A DNA stretch of 64,000 nucleotides from Vibrio natriegens NBRC 15636 = ATCC 14048 = DSM 759 (GCF_035621455.1 NZ_CP141823.1:744001-808000); one strand, 5' to 3'. Numbered from the stretch's first letter, positions 17,005-25,277 are shown. The notes: generated by a model from the letters alone, not told the origin. Program-made: numbers and translations.

Positions 17005-18249
17005 TCAATAGCGCTCTTCGCCTATATCGACTTTCGCTTTTATCTTCGCATCGATTTTATCGCAAATGTATTCTCCGATAGGTATTGCTGACGTTGCGGC
17101 TGGTGACGGCGCATTACACACATGCAGGCTACGAGCAGTCTCTGCAAACAGGAAGTCATGCACTAATGTGCCATCGGATAACACAGCCTGAGCCCGAATA
17201 CCTGCTGGGTGAGGTTTAAGATCTTCAACTTGGATAATGGGGCAGTATTTGTTGACCAGCTGTAAGTAGCCAGACTTCCACCAAGAGTTTTTCAACTCTT
17301 CTAAACCCGTTTTCAGATGTTTTCGCGTAACTTTCCAAAAGCCGGAAAAGCGCAGCATTCTCCATGTATCTCGAAAACTGAAGTTCAATTTAGCGTATCC
17401 TTCCCGCTTCCAGCCTTGAACCGCATTCGGCCCCACAGTAACAGAGCCATCTATCATGCGAGTCAGATGAACGCCTAAGAACGGTAAGTCAGGATTGGGA
17501 ATGGGGTAAATAAGATGATTCACAACATGATTGTGTTTGCTGTCCAGACGATAATATTCACCACGATACGGGATGATTTGAAAATCGGTCTTAATCTTCA
17601 TCATTTTAGTCATGCGATCAGCCATCAGCCCGCTGCAAGTCATCAACATCTTGCAGTTCAGTTGCATCGACTGGCCGTCAGAAACACAAGTAAGCTGCAC
17701 CTCTTGATCTTTTTCTTCAATCGCAACCACTTGAGTACGCAAGCTAACTTGCCCACCGAGCTTTTGGAACGCTTTCGCCATGTGTTTCGTCACTAATCGA
17801 TAGTCAACAATACTTGTGTCTTTGACATAAATCGCGCCTAACCCCGTGATGTTTGGCTCCGCCAGCTTTAACTGCGCTTGATCAAGTAGCTCAACTTCGA
17901 TGCCATTGATGTGGCAACGTTCATAGAGCGCATTCATTCGCTCGACTTCCTGCTCACTGGTCGCCACTAAAAGTTTGCCACAGTTCTCAACCGGAATGCC
18001 GTGCTCGGTGCAGAATGCGATGGTAGCCTCAACGCCTCGTTTACAAAATTCGGCTTTCAGGCTGCCCGGAGCATAGTAAACACCAGCGTGAATCACGCCA
18101 CTATTATGTCCGGTCTGATGCATTGCGAAACCAGACTCTTTCTCCACCAGCAAAATGGAACGATCAGGATGACGCTGTTGTAATTGCCAAGCGGTAGACA
18201 CGCCAACGATACCACCGCCGACGACAATGTAGTCATAAACTGATTTCAT
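17005..18249 (-). CDS. lhgO: L-2-hydroxyglutarate dehydrogenase/oxidase LhgO
   Basis: 414 residues of the DAO-type flavoprotein fold: dinucleotide-binding YIVVGGGIVGVSTAWQLQQRHPDRSILLVEKE at the N-terminus, then HQTGHNSGVIHAGVYYAPGSLKA, typical of LhgO (formerly YgaF). It oxidises L-2-hydroxyglutarate to 2-oxoglutarate and passes electrons to the membrane quinone pool. The C-terminal HPAGIRAQAVLSDGTLVHDFLF and NAPSPAATSAIPIGEYI complete the family pattern. It is not next to csiD/gabDTP as in E. coli. Confidence 0.9.
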   Translation of the reverse strand: MKSVYDYIVVGGGIVGVSTAWQLQQRHPDRSILLVEKESGFAMHQTGHNSGVIHAGVYYAPGSLKAEFCKRGVEATIAFCTEHGIPVENCGKLLVATSEQEVERMNALYERCHINGIEVELLDQAQLKLAEPNITGLGAIYVKDTSIVDYRLVTKHMAKAFQKLGGQVSLRTQVVAIEEKDQEVQLTCVSDGQSMQLNCKMLMTCSGLMADRMTKMMKIKTDFQIIPYRGEYYRLDSKHNHVVNHLIYPIPNPDLPFLGVHLTRMIDGSVTVGPNAVQGWKREGYAKLNFSFRDTWRMLRFSGFWKVTRKHLKTGLEELKNSWWKSGYLQLVNKYCPIIQVEDLKPHPAGIRAQAVLSDGTLVHDFLFAETARSLHVCNAPSPAATSAIPIGEYICDKIDAKIKAKVDIGEERY

Positions 18250-18472
18250 ACGACCTCAAATAAAAACCCAGAGTTAAGACTGCTGCAACTTAAATTACCG
18301 CCACTGTAAACAAAATTGACAGGGAATACCGCGTAGCCTGCCACACGAAACAACATTGGTTTATCCGACATAAGAAATTGTCACGGCTCTCCAGGGTCAC
18401 TATGAAAAATACACCCAAACTACACTTTCATTAAAATTGTGCAGAAAAAATGTCTTCATCGTGAAGCAGAGA

Positions 18473-18592
18473 TTAGGACAATGGTAATCTGCTTACCTTT
18501 TGAACAATTTGTTGTAGCGAAAAAATCCAAATGAAGAGCAGAAAGCCATAAACTAAAATACCAAGCCAAAACACAGCAGTTATATATTCCAT
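18473..18592 (-). CDS. Small single-span membrane protein (39 aa), unrecognised
   Basis: 39-codon reading frame: MEYITAVFWLGILVYGFLL then FIWIFSLQQIVQKVSRLPLS. Residues 5-25 form a strongly hydrophobic helix, followed by a basic, amphipathic tail that should stay in the cytosol. AAGAGA lies about six bases before the ATG. It resembles small membrane subunits or regulators in design, but I know no homologue. It is divergent from the brnQ leader and follows no gene on its strand closely, so it needs its own promoter. Confidence 0.5.
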   Translation of the reverse strand: MEYITAVFWLGILVYGFLLFIWIFSLQQIVQKVSRLPLS

Positions 18593-18708
18593 TTTATCTC
18601 TTAAAATCCAGTTTATAATGCCAACCTAAAAACAAACCTTAACCGTATCAACTTATTTTCCTCTGTAGGGTTGTGCCGAGGTCGTAATGTTCGTTAGTGT
18701 AGCGATGA

Positions 18709-18738
18709 GCCAAGGCAAACGTGTCCCTTGGCATTTTT
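18709..18738 (+). terminator. Terminator-like hairpin upstream of the brnQ leader peptide
   Basis: GCCAAGG (18709-18715) pairs with CCTTGGC (18726-18732) over ten bases and is followed by ATTTTT on the plus strand only. Transcription from the TATAAT at 18614 would meet it before the leader peptide. It may end a short RNA or form part of the brnQ leader control. Confidence 0.5.
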
Positions 18739-18757
18739 CACTATATAAGGATTTCTC

Positions 18758-18853
18758 ATGTCAGCGACCATGCAATCAACATTTGCATTAAAACGCCCTT
18801 CAGGTGTTGCTGCTGCGATCCTCCTGCTCTCTCTGAGACTGATTCAGGGCTGA
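18758..18853 (+). CDS. brnQ leader peptide (branched-chain amino acid attenuation candidate)
   Basis: 31-codon frame with AAGGA seven bases upstream. It opens MSATMQSTFALKRPSG and ends VAAAILLLSLRLIQG, so eight of the last 15 residues are Val, Ile or Leu, including Ile-Leu-Leu-Leu. This is the arrangement of ilv/leu/ivb leader peptides, where ribosome stalling on uncharged Leu/Ile/Val tRNA changes the fold of the downstream RNA. The stop codon is inside GCTGACAG, one arm of the first of two mutually exclusive hairpins (18849-18895). The next gene, 105 bp downstream, is the branched-chain amino acid carrier brnQ. The leader function is inference. Confidence 0.65.
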   Translation: MSATMQSTFALKRPSGVAAAILLLSLRLIQG

Positions 18854-18895
18854 CAGGCAATACCACACTTTCTGTCAGCTTGATAAGAAGCTGAC
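18849..18895 (+). promoter_or_regulatory. Mutually exclusive hairpins in the brnQ leader
   Basis: CTGTCAGC at 18872-18879 can pair either with GCTGACAG at 18849-18856 (eight perfect pairs, overlapping the leader stop codon) or, as GTCAGCTT, with AAGCTGAC at 18888-18895 (eight perfect pairs, six-base loop). A stalled ribosome would mask the first arm and favour the second hairpin. No U tract follows; instead there is a C/U-rich, G-poor run up to about 18935 that could be a Rho loading region. Confidence 0.6.
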
Positions 18896-18957
18896 GGGTC
18901 ACTACACACTCCCCATTCCTTTCAGTTTCTTTCAAGCGAAACACAAGAGGAATAACA

Positions 18958-20268
18958 ATGTTAAGCGCACGCAATATCGCTGCTTTAGGCTTTATGACTT
19001 TCGCCATGTATTTAGGCGCGGGTAATCTTATCTTCCCTCCATTCTTGGGGTATCAGGCTGGCGAAAACTTTCTCAGCGGTATGGCAGGCTTTCTTTTGAC
19101 CGGAGTGGGATTACCTGCAATGGCATTGGTGATCGTCGCGATTGTTAATGGCTCAGATAAATTAACCGCTGCTTTACCCAAACCATTAGCCACCAGCTTT
19201 TGGGTAATGGTTTTCATCGTCATTGGTCCGGCATTCGTAATTCCACGCGCTATTACCGTGGCTTATCAATTTAGCTTTGCGCCGATGCTTGGTGATGCAG
19301 CATTAATCCCCTTCACCGCCGTGTTCTGCGTAGTTACCATTTTGTTTGCTCTATATCCCGGTAAGTTGATAGACAATCTCGGAAAAGTTCTGACACCCGC
19401 TTTAATGGCAATCTTAATTGTCTTGTCAGTGACGGCACTGGTCTACCCTGCCGGTGATTCCACTCACGCAACGGGACCATACCTAGGAGGTGCTTTTGCA
19501 GAAGGCCTGACTCAGGGATACATGACGATGGATGCACTGGGATCAATTGGCTTTGGTTGGATCATCTTCCGCGCAATTAGAAGCATGGGAATAAACTGCC
19601 GAAAAGCAACGGCAAAATACACTTTAATCGCCGCTCTTATGTATGCCGTTGCCATGGCGTTTGTGTATATTTCTTTGGCTTACATTGGCTCGACGAGTAC
19701 TTACCTGGGCAATGAATTCAGTAACGGTGGTGAGATTCTAACAGCGTTTACTTTCAGTCATTTTGGCGCTTTTGGCTCGCTTTTATTAGGCGCAGTCATG
19801 GTCTTAGCCTGTTTGACAACGGCTATTGGTGTCACCACGGCAGGAAGCGAGTTCTATGACAAGACCTTTAATAAAGTAAGCTACAAAGGCAGTGTCATCA
19901 CAACAATGGTATTGGCAGGATTGATTGCCAATGTTGGACTAGAACAACTTCTGGCAATTACCTTACCGGTAGTGGTTGCCCTGCATCCAGTCGCGATTGC
20001 CTTAATGATGATGGCTCCACTGCGTAATAAAATGTCCCAACTAATGGTGGTATTCACAGCGTTCACCGCACTACTATTTGGTTGTGTCGATGCAATGCAT
20101 ATTCTGGGTAATATGCCTGAATCCATTGATCAATGGATGAGCGCTCACCTGCCTCTCTACAATGAATTTGCCAGTTGGATTGTACCGAGCGTCGTCATTG
20201 CTGGGCTCGGCCTGTTGTTTAAACCAAACGAAAACAAAGGGGAGACTCTGGCGTTGGTCAAAGAATAG
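18958..20268 (+). CDS. brnQ: Branched-chain amino acid:cation symporter BrnQ
   Basis: 436 residues, about 12 membrane helices. The LIVCS-family N-terminus is clear (ALGFMTFAMYLGAGNLIFPPFLGYQAG), followed by IGPAFVIPRAITVAYQFSF, GYMTMDALGSIGFGWIIFRAI and LACLTTAIGVTTAGSEFYDK. It imports Leu, Ile and Val with Na+ or H+. AGAGGA precedes the ATG. The 100-bp stretch between the leader peptide and the start carries the alternative hairpins, so expression is probably linked to branched-chain aminoacyl-tRNA supply. Confidence 0.93.
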   Translation: MLSARNIAALGFMTFAMYLGAGNLIFPPFLGYQAGENFLSGMAGFLLTGVGLPAMALVIVAIVNGSDKLTAALPKPLATSFWVMVFIVIGPAFVIPRAITVAYQFSFAPMLGDAALIPFTAVFCVVTILFALYPGKLIDNLGKVLTPALMAILIVLSVTALVYPAGDSTHATGPYLGGAFAEGLTQGYMTMDALGSIGFGWIIFRAIRSMGINCRKATAKYTLIAALMYAVAMAFVYISLAYIGSTSTYLGNEFSNGGEILTAFTFSHFGAFGSLLLGAVMVLACLTTAIGVTTAGSEFYDKTFNKVSYKGSVITTMVLAGLIANVGLEQLLAITLPVVVALHPVAIALMMMAPLRNKMSQLMVVFTAFTALLFGCVDAMHILGNMPESIDQWMSAHLPLYNEFASWIVPSVVIAGLGLLFKPNENKGETLALVKE

Positions 20269-20328
20269 CGGTCACACATAAGACAACTATCTATAATTAC
20301 GTTAATATATTAGGGGCTTATTTGTTAA

Positions 20329-20353
20329 ACTCAGGTAAAGGAGTTACCTGAGT
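20329..20353 (+). promoter_or_regulatory. Hairpin presenting AGGAG in its loop, leader of a GGDEF gene
   Basis: ACTCAGGTAA (20329-20338) pairs perfectly with TTACCTGAGT (20344-20353) and exposes AGGAG in the loop. A second GGA lies in the ribosome site (CGGAG, 20366-20370) six bases before the ATG. A loop-exposed GGA plus a GGA in the Shine-Dalgarno is the standard CsrA-binding pattern. Confidence 0.5.
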
Positions 20354-20375
20354 GATAACTCATTACGGAGCGCCT

Positions 20376-21596
20376 ATGGACAATCACTATTTAGATGTAA
20401 GAACACTTAACTTTATTGTTATTTTGTTTTCTTGCATCTGTTCTATTAGCCTCCTATGTTACCAATACACACAGAATAAAATAAAAGGATTGAGCACTTT
20501 TTCTGTCTCTTTGTTGTTTATTGGTCTCGGACCATTTTTGCTTGGACTCAGAGATTCCGCTCCCGACTGGGTCACCATTATCGTGGCCAATACGCTTATT
20601 TTAATAGGCTTCTTACTCACGCTTTATAGTGTGAGCATTTTCCGTTCTTTTCCACTTAAACTCGCCCACACTATGGCGTGTTTTATCCCCTTGATTAGCG
20701 CCTCATTTTATTACTTCACTTTTTACGAACCTTCGGTCAAAAGTCGCGTTATCTACCTGAGTGTTTATCTGTGTTTGGTGACATTATGCAGTGGCATTGC
20801 GATGCTCAAAGGTAAAGAAAATGATCTAAACCTTCCTGTAAAAACCATGGCCTATTCTTTCTTTTGTTATAGCGCTTTTATGGGAGCAAGAGCCCTTTGG
20901 AGTATATTCGCACCAGAGATGGCTAGCTTTATGAATGCAGGCGTTATCCATCAACTTACTTTCTTATTTAGTATCTGTCTGATCGTTGCTTTAAGTTTTA
21001 ACATTTTGTGGTTAATTAATGCCCGCCTTGTTGCATCGATTAATGACTTATCTCTACGCGATGCGTTAACCGGTCTTTATAATCGTAGAGCATTGGAAGA
21101 TATCGTTCCGTGCCTGCTCAAAGACGCGAGTAAACATAACCTTCCTGTTAGTGTCGTGATGGCCGATATTGATCGATTTAAAGCAATTAACGACCAATTT
21201 GGCCATAATGCCGGCGATCAGGTGATGGAAAAGATAGCCAACATACTTAAAAAACAGTTGCCTGAATCCGCATGTGTCGTTCGTGTGGGCGGTGATGAGT
21301 TCTTGATGATTATTTTAGACAAATTGGATCAAGCAAAAAATTTTTCAGAGCAGATTAGAACGGCGATAGAAAATGAAGCATCCCTTCAGTCATTTGAGTT
21401 CAAAATTACGATGAGTTTTGGGGTCAGTGAACTCGTACAAAGCAGTACGATGGACAGGGCACTGACTCAAGCCGATGTCGCGCTATACCACTCTAAGCAT
21501 TCTGGCCGTAATCAAGTTACGCTTTTTGGTCAATATCATGACCTCCCAGAGGCTCCTATGCACACGATCACCAGCACACTTTCTCTTTCTAAGTAG
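20376..21596 (+). CDS. Membrane-anchored diguanylate cyclase (GGDEF)
   Basis: 406 residues. The N-terminal half has about seven hydrophobic segments (from FIVILFSCICSISLLCYQY to LTFLFSICLIVALSFNILWLI), a 7TM-type sensor module. The GGDEF domain follows with DLSLRDALTGLYNRRAL, MADIDRFKAINDQFGHNAGD and VVRVGGDEF, so it should be active. The I-site position reads PESA, so allosteric product inhibition through it is unlikely. The ATG at 20376 has CGGAG upstream; a GTG at 20352 lies inside the leader hairpin and is unlikely. Possible CsrA control is described at the leader hairpin. Confidence 0.88.
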   Translation: MDNHYLDVRTLNFIVILFSCICSISLLCYQYTQNKIKGLSTFSVSLLFIGLGPFLLGLRDSAPDWVTIIVANTLILIGFLLTLYSVSIFRSFPLKLAHTMACFIPLISASFYYFTFYEPSVKSRVIYLSVYLCLVTLCSGIAMLKGKENDLNLPVKTMAYSFFCYSAFMGARALWSIFAPEMASFMNAGVIHQLTFLFSICLIVALSFNILWLINARLVASINDLSLRDALTGLYNRRALEDIVPCLLKDASKHNLPVSVVMADIDRFKAINDQFGHNAGDQVMEKIANILKKQLPESACVVRVGGDEFLMIILDKLDQAKNFSEQIRTAIENEASLQSFEFKITMSFGVSELVQSSTMDRALTQADVALYHSKHSGRNQVTLFGQYHDLPEAPMHTITSTLSLSK

Positions 21597-21618
21597 ATTT
21601 CTGCATTGATTACAAAAC

Positions 21619-21646
21619 AAAAAGCCCTGCACAAGCAGGGCTTTTT
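21619..21646. terminator. Bidirectional terminator between the GGDEF gene and phoX
   Basis: AAAAGCCCTGC pairs with GCAGGGCTTTT over four bases. Confidence 0.88.
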
Positions 21647-21667
21647 AAAACCGTTTACTGGCGGCAG

Positions 21668-23704
21668 TTATACTGCGATTTCACCACCGTCTTCACGGCG
21701 AATCACAACTGTCGATGCACGAGGACGAACCGTTGTACCATCAGGTGTTTCTTCTGCTGCATCATCGCTGTATGGCCAGTTACCCGGGTGCTGGATATTT
21801 ACAAACAATGATTTGTAATCTGGGCTAATGGTAAAGCCAGTCACTTCACAACCGTTTGGACCAACAAAGAAGCGTTTCAGTTCGGCTTGGTTATCCGCAC
21901 CAATCGTCGCTTGGTCGCCATTTTCATCAGTCAGTTTCGATGGTACGACTGCCAACATTTGGTCGTTGGTGTAAGAGGTCACTTCGTCTGCACCGTTATC
22001 CGTTTGAATCCAAAGGATGCCACGGCCATCGAAAGACAAACCATCCGGGCTTGCGAACTGGTTTAACTCCGTTAGGCTTGAGCGGTTAGTGTCAGCATCA
22101 CCATTTGCTGGTGAACCAAACACAAAGATATCCCAGCTAAACTCGGTAGCAGAATCGCCTTCATCCCAGCGAATCACGTGACCAAATTTATTGTTTAAGC
22201 GTGGGTTTGCCGCATTGGTATCTTCTGTACGACGAGTATTGTTAGTCAGTGTCAGATAAACCGTGCCAGTGAATGGGTCAACTGTACACCACTCAGGACG
22301 GTCCATCGGCGTTGCACCAACACTGTCAGCCGCACCCGCTGTGTTGAGAATGATTTCTGCTAATGAGTCGAACTCGTCAGCCAGCGTACCGCCATCAGTG
22401 GTGACGCTATCTAGCGTTAGTGGCAGCCATGTACCTGTACTGTCTTCATTGAAGCGCGCAACATAAAGCGTGCCTTCATCCATGTACTTATCACCTGTTG
22501 CCAGGCGATTCGCTGGGTTTGCATCAGCAGGGTCCCAGGCAGCAGCTGATTCAAATTTGTAAAGATATTCAAAGCGAGAGTCGTGACCAGAGTAGAATAC
22601 AACCGGCTTACCTTCTTCCAGCTTACCGAATGCACAGCCTTCGTGACGGAAACGACCTAGCGCAGTACGTTTTTTCGCACGAGAGTTTTGCGTGTATGGG
22701 TCAATTTCAACAATATAGCCATGGCCATTAGCTTCGTTGCGGTAATCGTCACTTGAGCTTGCGCCTGTCGGTGCTAAGTTAAAACGAGTGAACTCATCCA
22801 ATCGCTCTTCAGCGTTACCAGCTAGAGTTTCCCATAAGTAGCGAGTGCTTCCTGACTCGATGCCAATACGATCTTGCTCTTCTGTACGAGTACCCGCGTT
22901 AACGAAATAGCCTGGCCAGTTCTCTTCACAAGTTAGGTAAGTTCCCCAAGGTGTGTAGCCGTTACCACAGTTATTCAGCGTACCGCGAGCTTGGCTACCG
23001 TCAGGAGAAAAGCGTGTTACTGTCAATTCAGTGTGCGCAACTGGACCAGATAGATCCATCACTGTCGCACCCGTGTAGCGGCGGTTAAGTGGATCAGCAT
23101 CAACCAGCTTCCACATGTTGTCTTCAAGTTGGATACGAACCACAGATACGCCGTGAGCATTGATTTCTTTACGAACTTCGTCAACGATGGTGCGAACATT
23201 GTTCTCAACCGTTGGGCCATTCGGATGCAGCGCTGTTGTATCGATGTATTCATGGTTGATACATAGCAAGCCATCTGTCGTGCTGTCATTCAATGGGAAG
23301 AAATGCATACCGTCGTGATGCATGCCTAATGCGTTAAGCTGGTCAGAACTGGTGTTTGAACCGTCATTTTTCCATGCGTTACCCTGAGCATTTAGAGGTG
23401 TCCCCCACGGAACCAATACCTGCGCGGTGTAACCTGATGGAATAGAAACTGCGTCCGTTAACGAACCAGGAATCGATTCAAAGTTGAGTACTGCTTTTGA
23501 TACTCCAGACGCAGCACTTGTCGAAGTACCTGAGCTAGATGAATTACACCCAGCCAAGCCAAAAGCACCAAACGCAGTCATCGCACTGATGCCCAAGCCG
23601 CCTTTCAAAATGCTACGACGAGATAGACTCGCTTCTAATACTTCTTCAAAAGGTTTGTTATTGCTGTGGTTAAAGCGCGTTGCGTTGAACGTTTCCTTAC
23701 TCAT
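21668..23704 (-). CDS. phoX: PhoX family alkaline phosphatase, Tat-exported
   Basis: 678 residues. A twin-arginine signal (SLSRRSILKGG, Arg29-Arg30) leads to a hydrophobic stretch ending FGLAGC, where Cys53 would be lipidated. The mature domain is the DUF839/PhoX beta-propeller, with GMHHDGMHFFPL, LLCINHEYID, LNNCGNGYTPWGTYLTCEEN, FGRFRHEGCAFGKLEEG-type and PEWCTVDPFTGTVYLTLTNN segments supplying the calcium/iron ligands. It hydrolyses phosphomonoesters outside the cytoplasm. I see no convincing Pho box upstream. Some PhoX relatives in Vibrio have not been tested for phosphatase activity. Confidence 0.88.
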   Translation of the reverse strand: MSKETFNATRFNHSNNKPFEEVLEASLSRRSILKGGLGISAMTAFGAFGLAGCNSSSSGTSTSAASGVSKAVLNFESIPGSLTDAVSIPSGYTAQVLVPWGTPLNAQGNAWKNDGSNTSSDQLNALGMHHDGMHFFPLNDSTTDGLLCINHEYIDTTALHPNGPTVENNVRTIVDEVRKEINAHGVSVVRIQLEDNMWKLVDADPLNRRYTGATVMDLSGPVAHTELTVTRFSPDGSQARGTLNNCGNGYTPWGTYLTCEENWPGYFVNAGTRTEEQDRIGIESGSTRYLWETLAGNAEERLDEFTRFNLAPTGASSSDDYRNEANGHGYIVEIDPYTQNSRAKKRTALGRFRHEGCAFGKLEEGKPVVFYSGHDSRFEYLYKFESAAAWDPADANPANRLATGDKYMDEGTLYVARFNEDSTGTWLPLTLDSVTTDGGTLADEFDSLAEIILNTAGAADSVGATPMDRPEWCTVDPFTGTVYLTLTNNTRRTEDTNAANPRLNNKFGHVIRWDEGDSATEFSWDIFVFGSPANGDADTNRSSLTELNQFASPDGLSFDGRGILWIQTDNGADEVTSYTNDQMLAVVPSKLTDENGDQATIGADNQAELKRFFVGPNGCEVTGFTISPDYKSLFVNIQHPGNWPYSDDAAEETPDGTTVRPRASTVVIRREDGGEIAV

Positions 23705-24004
23705 GATCTCACTTTCCCAATATTTGATTTAATTTTAAATTAGATTTTATAAGTAGTTGAACGAGGGGAAGTTTGGAGAAACATTGTGACAATAATAATT
23801 AAGATAAATGAAGGTTATGTTGCTGAATTATTTCTTCACCAAATCGACTCTAGCGCGGTTAAACACCCTATCAACACAGAAGAACACGAGACACCGCTTG
23901 CACAAAGAACAACCAAACATGTCGTATTAATAGAATTTTACTTGGGATATGATTCTATAGAAGGTATAACGTGTGCGTAATAAGATCATCTACGAGAGAT
24001 AGTT

Positions 24005-24343
24005 ATGAAATTAGAAAAAATCGATAACAAAAGCCGTCGTATCCGTAAAAAACTGTTCTTAGGCGAATTCGCAATCCTAGGGTTCGAAATCAGCTGTGAA
24101 ACAGACATCAATGACTTCGACCGCTACGATGTATTCGTTGATGACTTTGTTGACTACATTGACAGTTTGGGTCTGTGCTTTGGCGGTGGTGGTCTGGAAC
24201 TGTTTGAAGGCTTCCTGTGCTCAACTGAGCGCTACGGCAATGCAACTGAAGAGCAAAAAGCACAAGTTCTGGCTTGGCTGGAAGCACGCCCTGAAGTAAA
24301 AACTGCAAAAGCTGGCGAATTGGTAGATGCCAACTACTTGTAA
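24005..24343 (+). CDS. yggL: YggL family 50S ribosome-binding protein (DUF469)
   Basis: 112 residues matching YggL: RRIRKKLFLGEFAILGFEISC, then VDYIDSLGLCFGGGGLELFEGFLCS and VLAWLEARPEVKTAKAGELVDANY. The E. coli protein associates with the large ribosomal subunit; its exact role is unclear. It is monocistronic and ends at a terminator at 24379-24408. Confidence 0.9.
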   Translation: MKLEKIDNKSRRIRKKLFLGEFAILGFEISCETDINDFDRYDVFVDDFVDYIDSLGLCFGGGGLELFEGFLCSTERYGNATEEQKAQVLAWLEARPEVKTAKAGELVDANYL

Positions 24344-24378
24344 TTCCAGACAGGGAAACTGAGCTAGGAAATTATACA

Positions 24379-24408
24379 AAGGCTGATCTTCGGATCGGCT
24401 TTTTTATT
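24379..24408 (+). terminator. yggL terminator
   Basis: AGGCTGATC-TTCG-GATCGGCTTTTTT: a UUCG-loop hairpin with a long U tract. Confidence 0.9.
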
Positions 24409-24448
24409 TTTTGTCTGAAGGAAAGTAACACTAGGAGGGTATTTTAGA

Positions 24449-24486
24449 GCTGGCAATTGCTGGGAATATTGTATTCCACTGCCAGC
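24449..24486. repeat. Imperfect inverted repeat downstream of a small basic reading frame
   Basis: GCTGGCA (24449-24455) pairs with TGCCAGC (24480-24486) and, inside, GGAATA with TATTCC around three bases. It lies 24 bp past the stop of the 28-codon minus-strand frame. No U tract follows on either strand. Confidence 0.45.
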
Positions 24487-24509
24487 CCATTGACGTCAAA
24501 AGTAGTTAA

Positions 24510-24596
24510 CTATGATTTTTTAGCTGTCTCATCTTTCGTATCTTTCCAATACTGGATACGAACACGATGTAACTGAGCTCTTCTCATCTTTTTCAT
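24510..24596 (-). CDS. Very small basic protein candidate (28 aa)
   Basis: 28 codons: MKKMRRAQLHRVRIQYWKD then TKDETAKKS, preceded by AAGGGAGA at the right distance. Twelve residues are Lys, Arg or His, giving a nucleic-acid-binding or ribosome-associated look, but nothing more can be said. A hairpin follows the stop codon. It sits alone in the long region between yggL and the csrB-like RNA. Confidence 0.4.
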   Translation of the reverse strand: MKKMRRAQLHRVRIQYWKDTKDETAKKS

Positions 24597-24739
24597 AGTA
24601 ATCTCCCTTATTTATATAAGTAACGCTCACGTTGAGCTTATTGTCTAAGGTTTGCAATTCCGTTAAATCTATATAGGAATCAACCAATTAACCGTGACCA
24701 AATTCACAACATAATGACAATAATGGTCTTTTTACTATC

Positions 24740-24768
24740 GATAATATTTGAGCAAATCAAATATTATC
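24740..24768. repeat. Perfect AT-rich palindrome
   Basis: GATAATATTTGA (24740-24751) and TCAAATATTATC (24757-24768) are exact inverted copies separated by GCAAA. It could be an operator or a hairpin. The rest of 24600-25098 shows no convincing gene. Confidence 0.5.
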
Positions 24769-25098
24769 TTCCTTACACGGTCAACCTACTCACCTGATAT
24801 GACAGAAAAATGGCAATCAAGTTCCTTCTTTTTACTGTCACCAAATCTTAATAAGAATTTCCGAGGTGGAATATAATCAATTACCACACTCTTAACGCAA
24901 AAGTCTAGCACTCAGAGATAAAAACCTGCGATACAACAAAGTCTTCCATCGAACTCATTTATTACTTCTCTTAGAATAATGAAAACTTTGTTCAGCAGAG
25001 AATATTGATCTCCCAGGATATATAGACCGGTTTGTGATCGAGAGCAAATCAGCCAGTTCATCCAAAACCCTCACATTTAAGATATTAGCCCAACAACT

Positions 25099-25116
25099 TG
25101 TGCGAGATCTCTTACA
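25099..25116. promoter_or_regulatory. VarA/UvrY (GacA-family) binding site upstream of the csrB-like RNA
   Basis: TGTGCG-AGATCT-CTTACA matches the GacA/UvrY upstream element TGTAAG-N6-CTTACA with three changes in the left half only. It lies about 160 bp before the RNA start, like the distal UvrY sites of csrB genes. Confidence 0.65.
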
Positions 25117-25242
25117 TAGCGTGTAAGCAAATGGATTAATGCACACTAAGATTAAAGCCAGAAAACAACATTAACTTATTGTTTATAAATAAAAACAATT
25201 TCATTCATGCAATCGATTTCAAAAATAATTGCAAATAGAGGA

Positions 25243-25271
25243 TTGAGTCAAAACCACAAACCATGAATACT
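25243..25271 (+). promoter_or_regulatory. Promoter of the csrB-like RNA
   Basis: TTGAGT, 17-base spacer, AATACT; the predicted start seven bases on is the G of GTCGACAGG, the same 5' end as E. coli CsrB. Confidence 0.6.
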
Positions 25272-25277
25272 GAATGT

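Noticed and set aside
18686-18790. Alternative leader frame starting ATGTTCGTTAGTG and ending after NQHLH
   Set aside because: It runs through the terminator-like hairpin and overlaps the Ile/Leu leader out of frame, and has no ribosome site.
23786-23980. 64-codon frame (GTG start) before yggL
   Set aside because: A GGAG lies upstream, but the sequence has no protein-like pattern and it fills the shared promoter region of phoX and yggL.
24955-25146. 63-codon minus-strand frame upstream of the csrB-like RNA
   Set aside because: No ribosome site, and it runs across the VarA-type box; unlikely to be coding.
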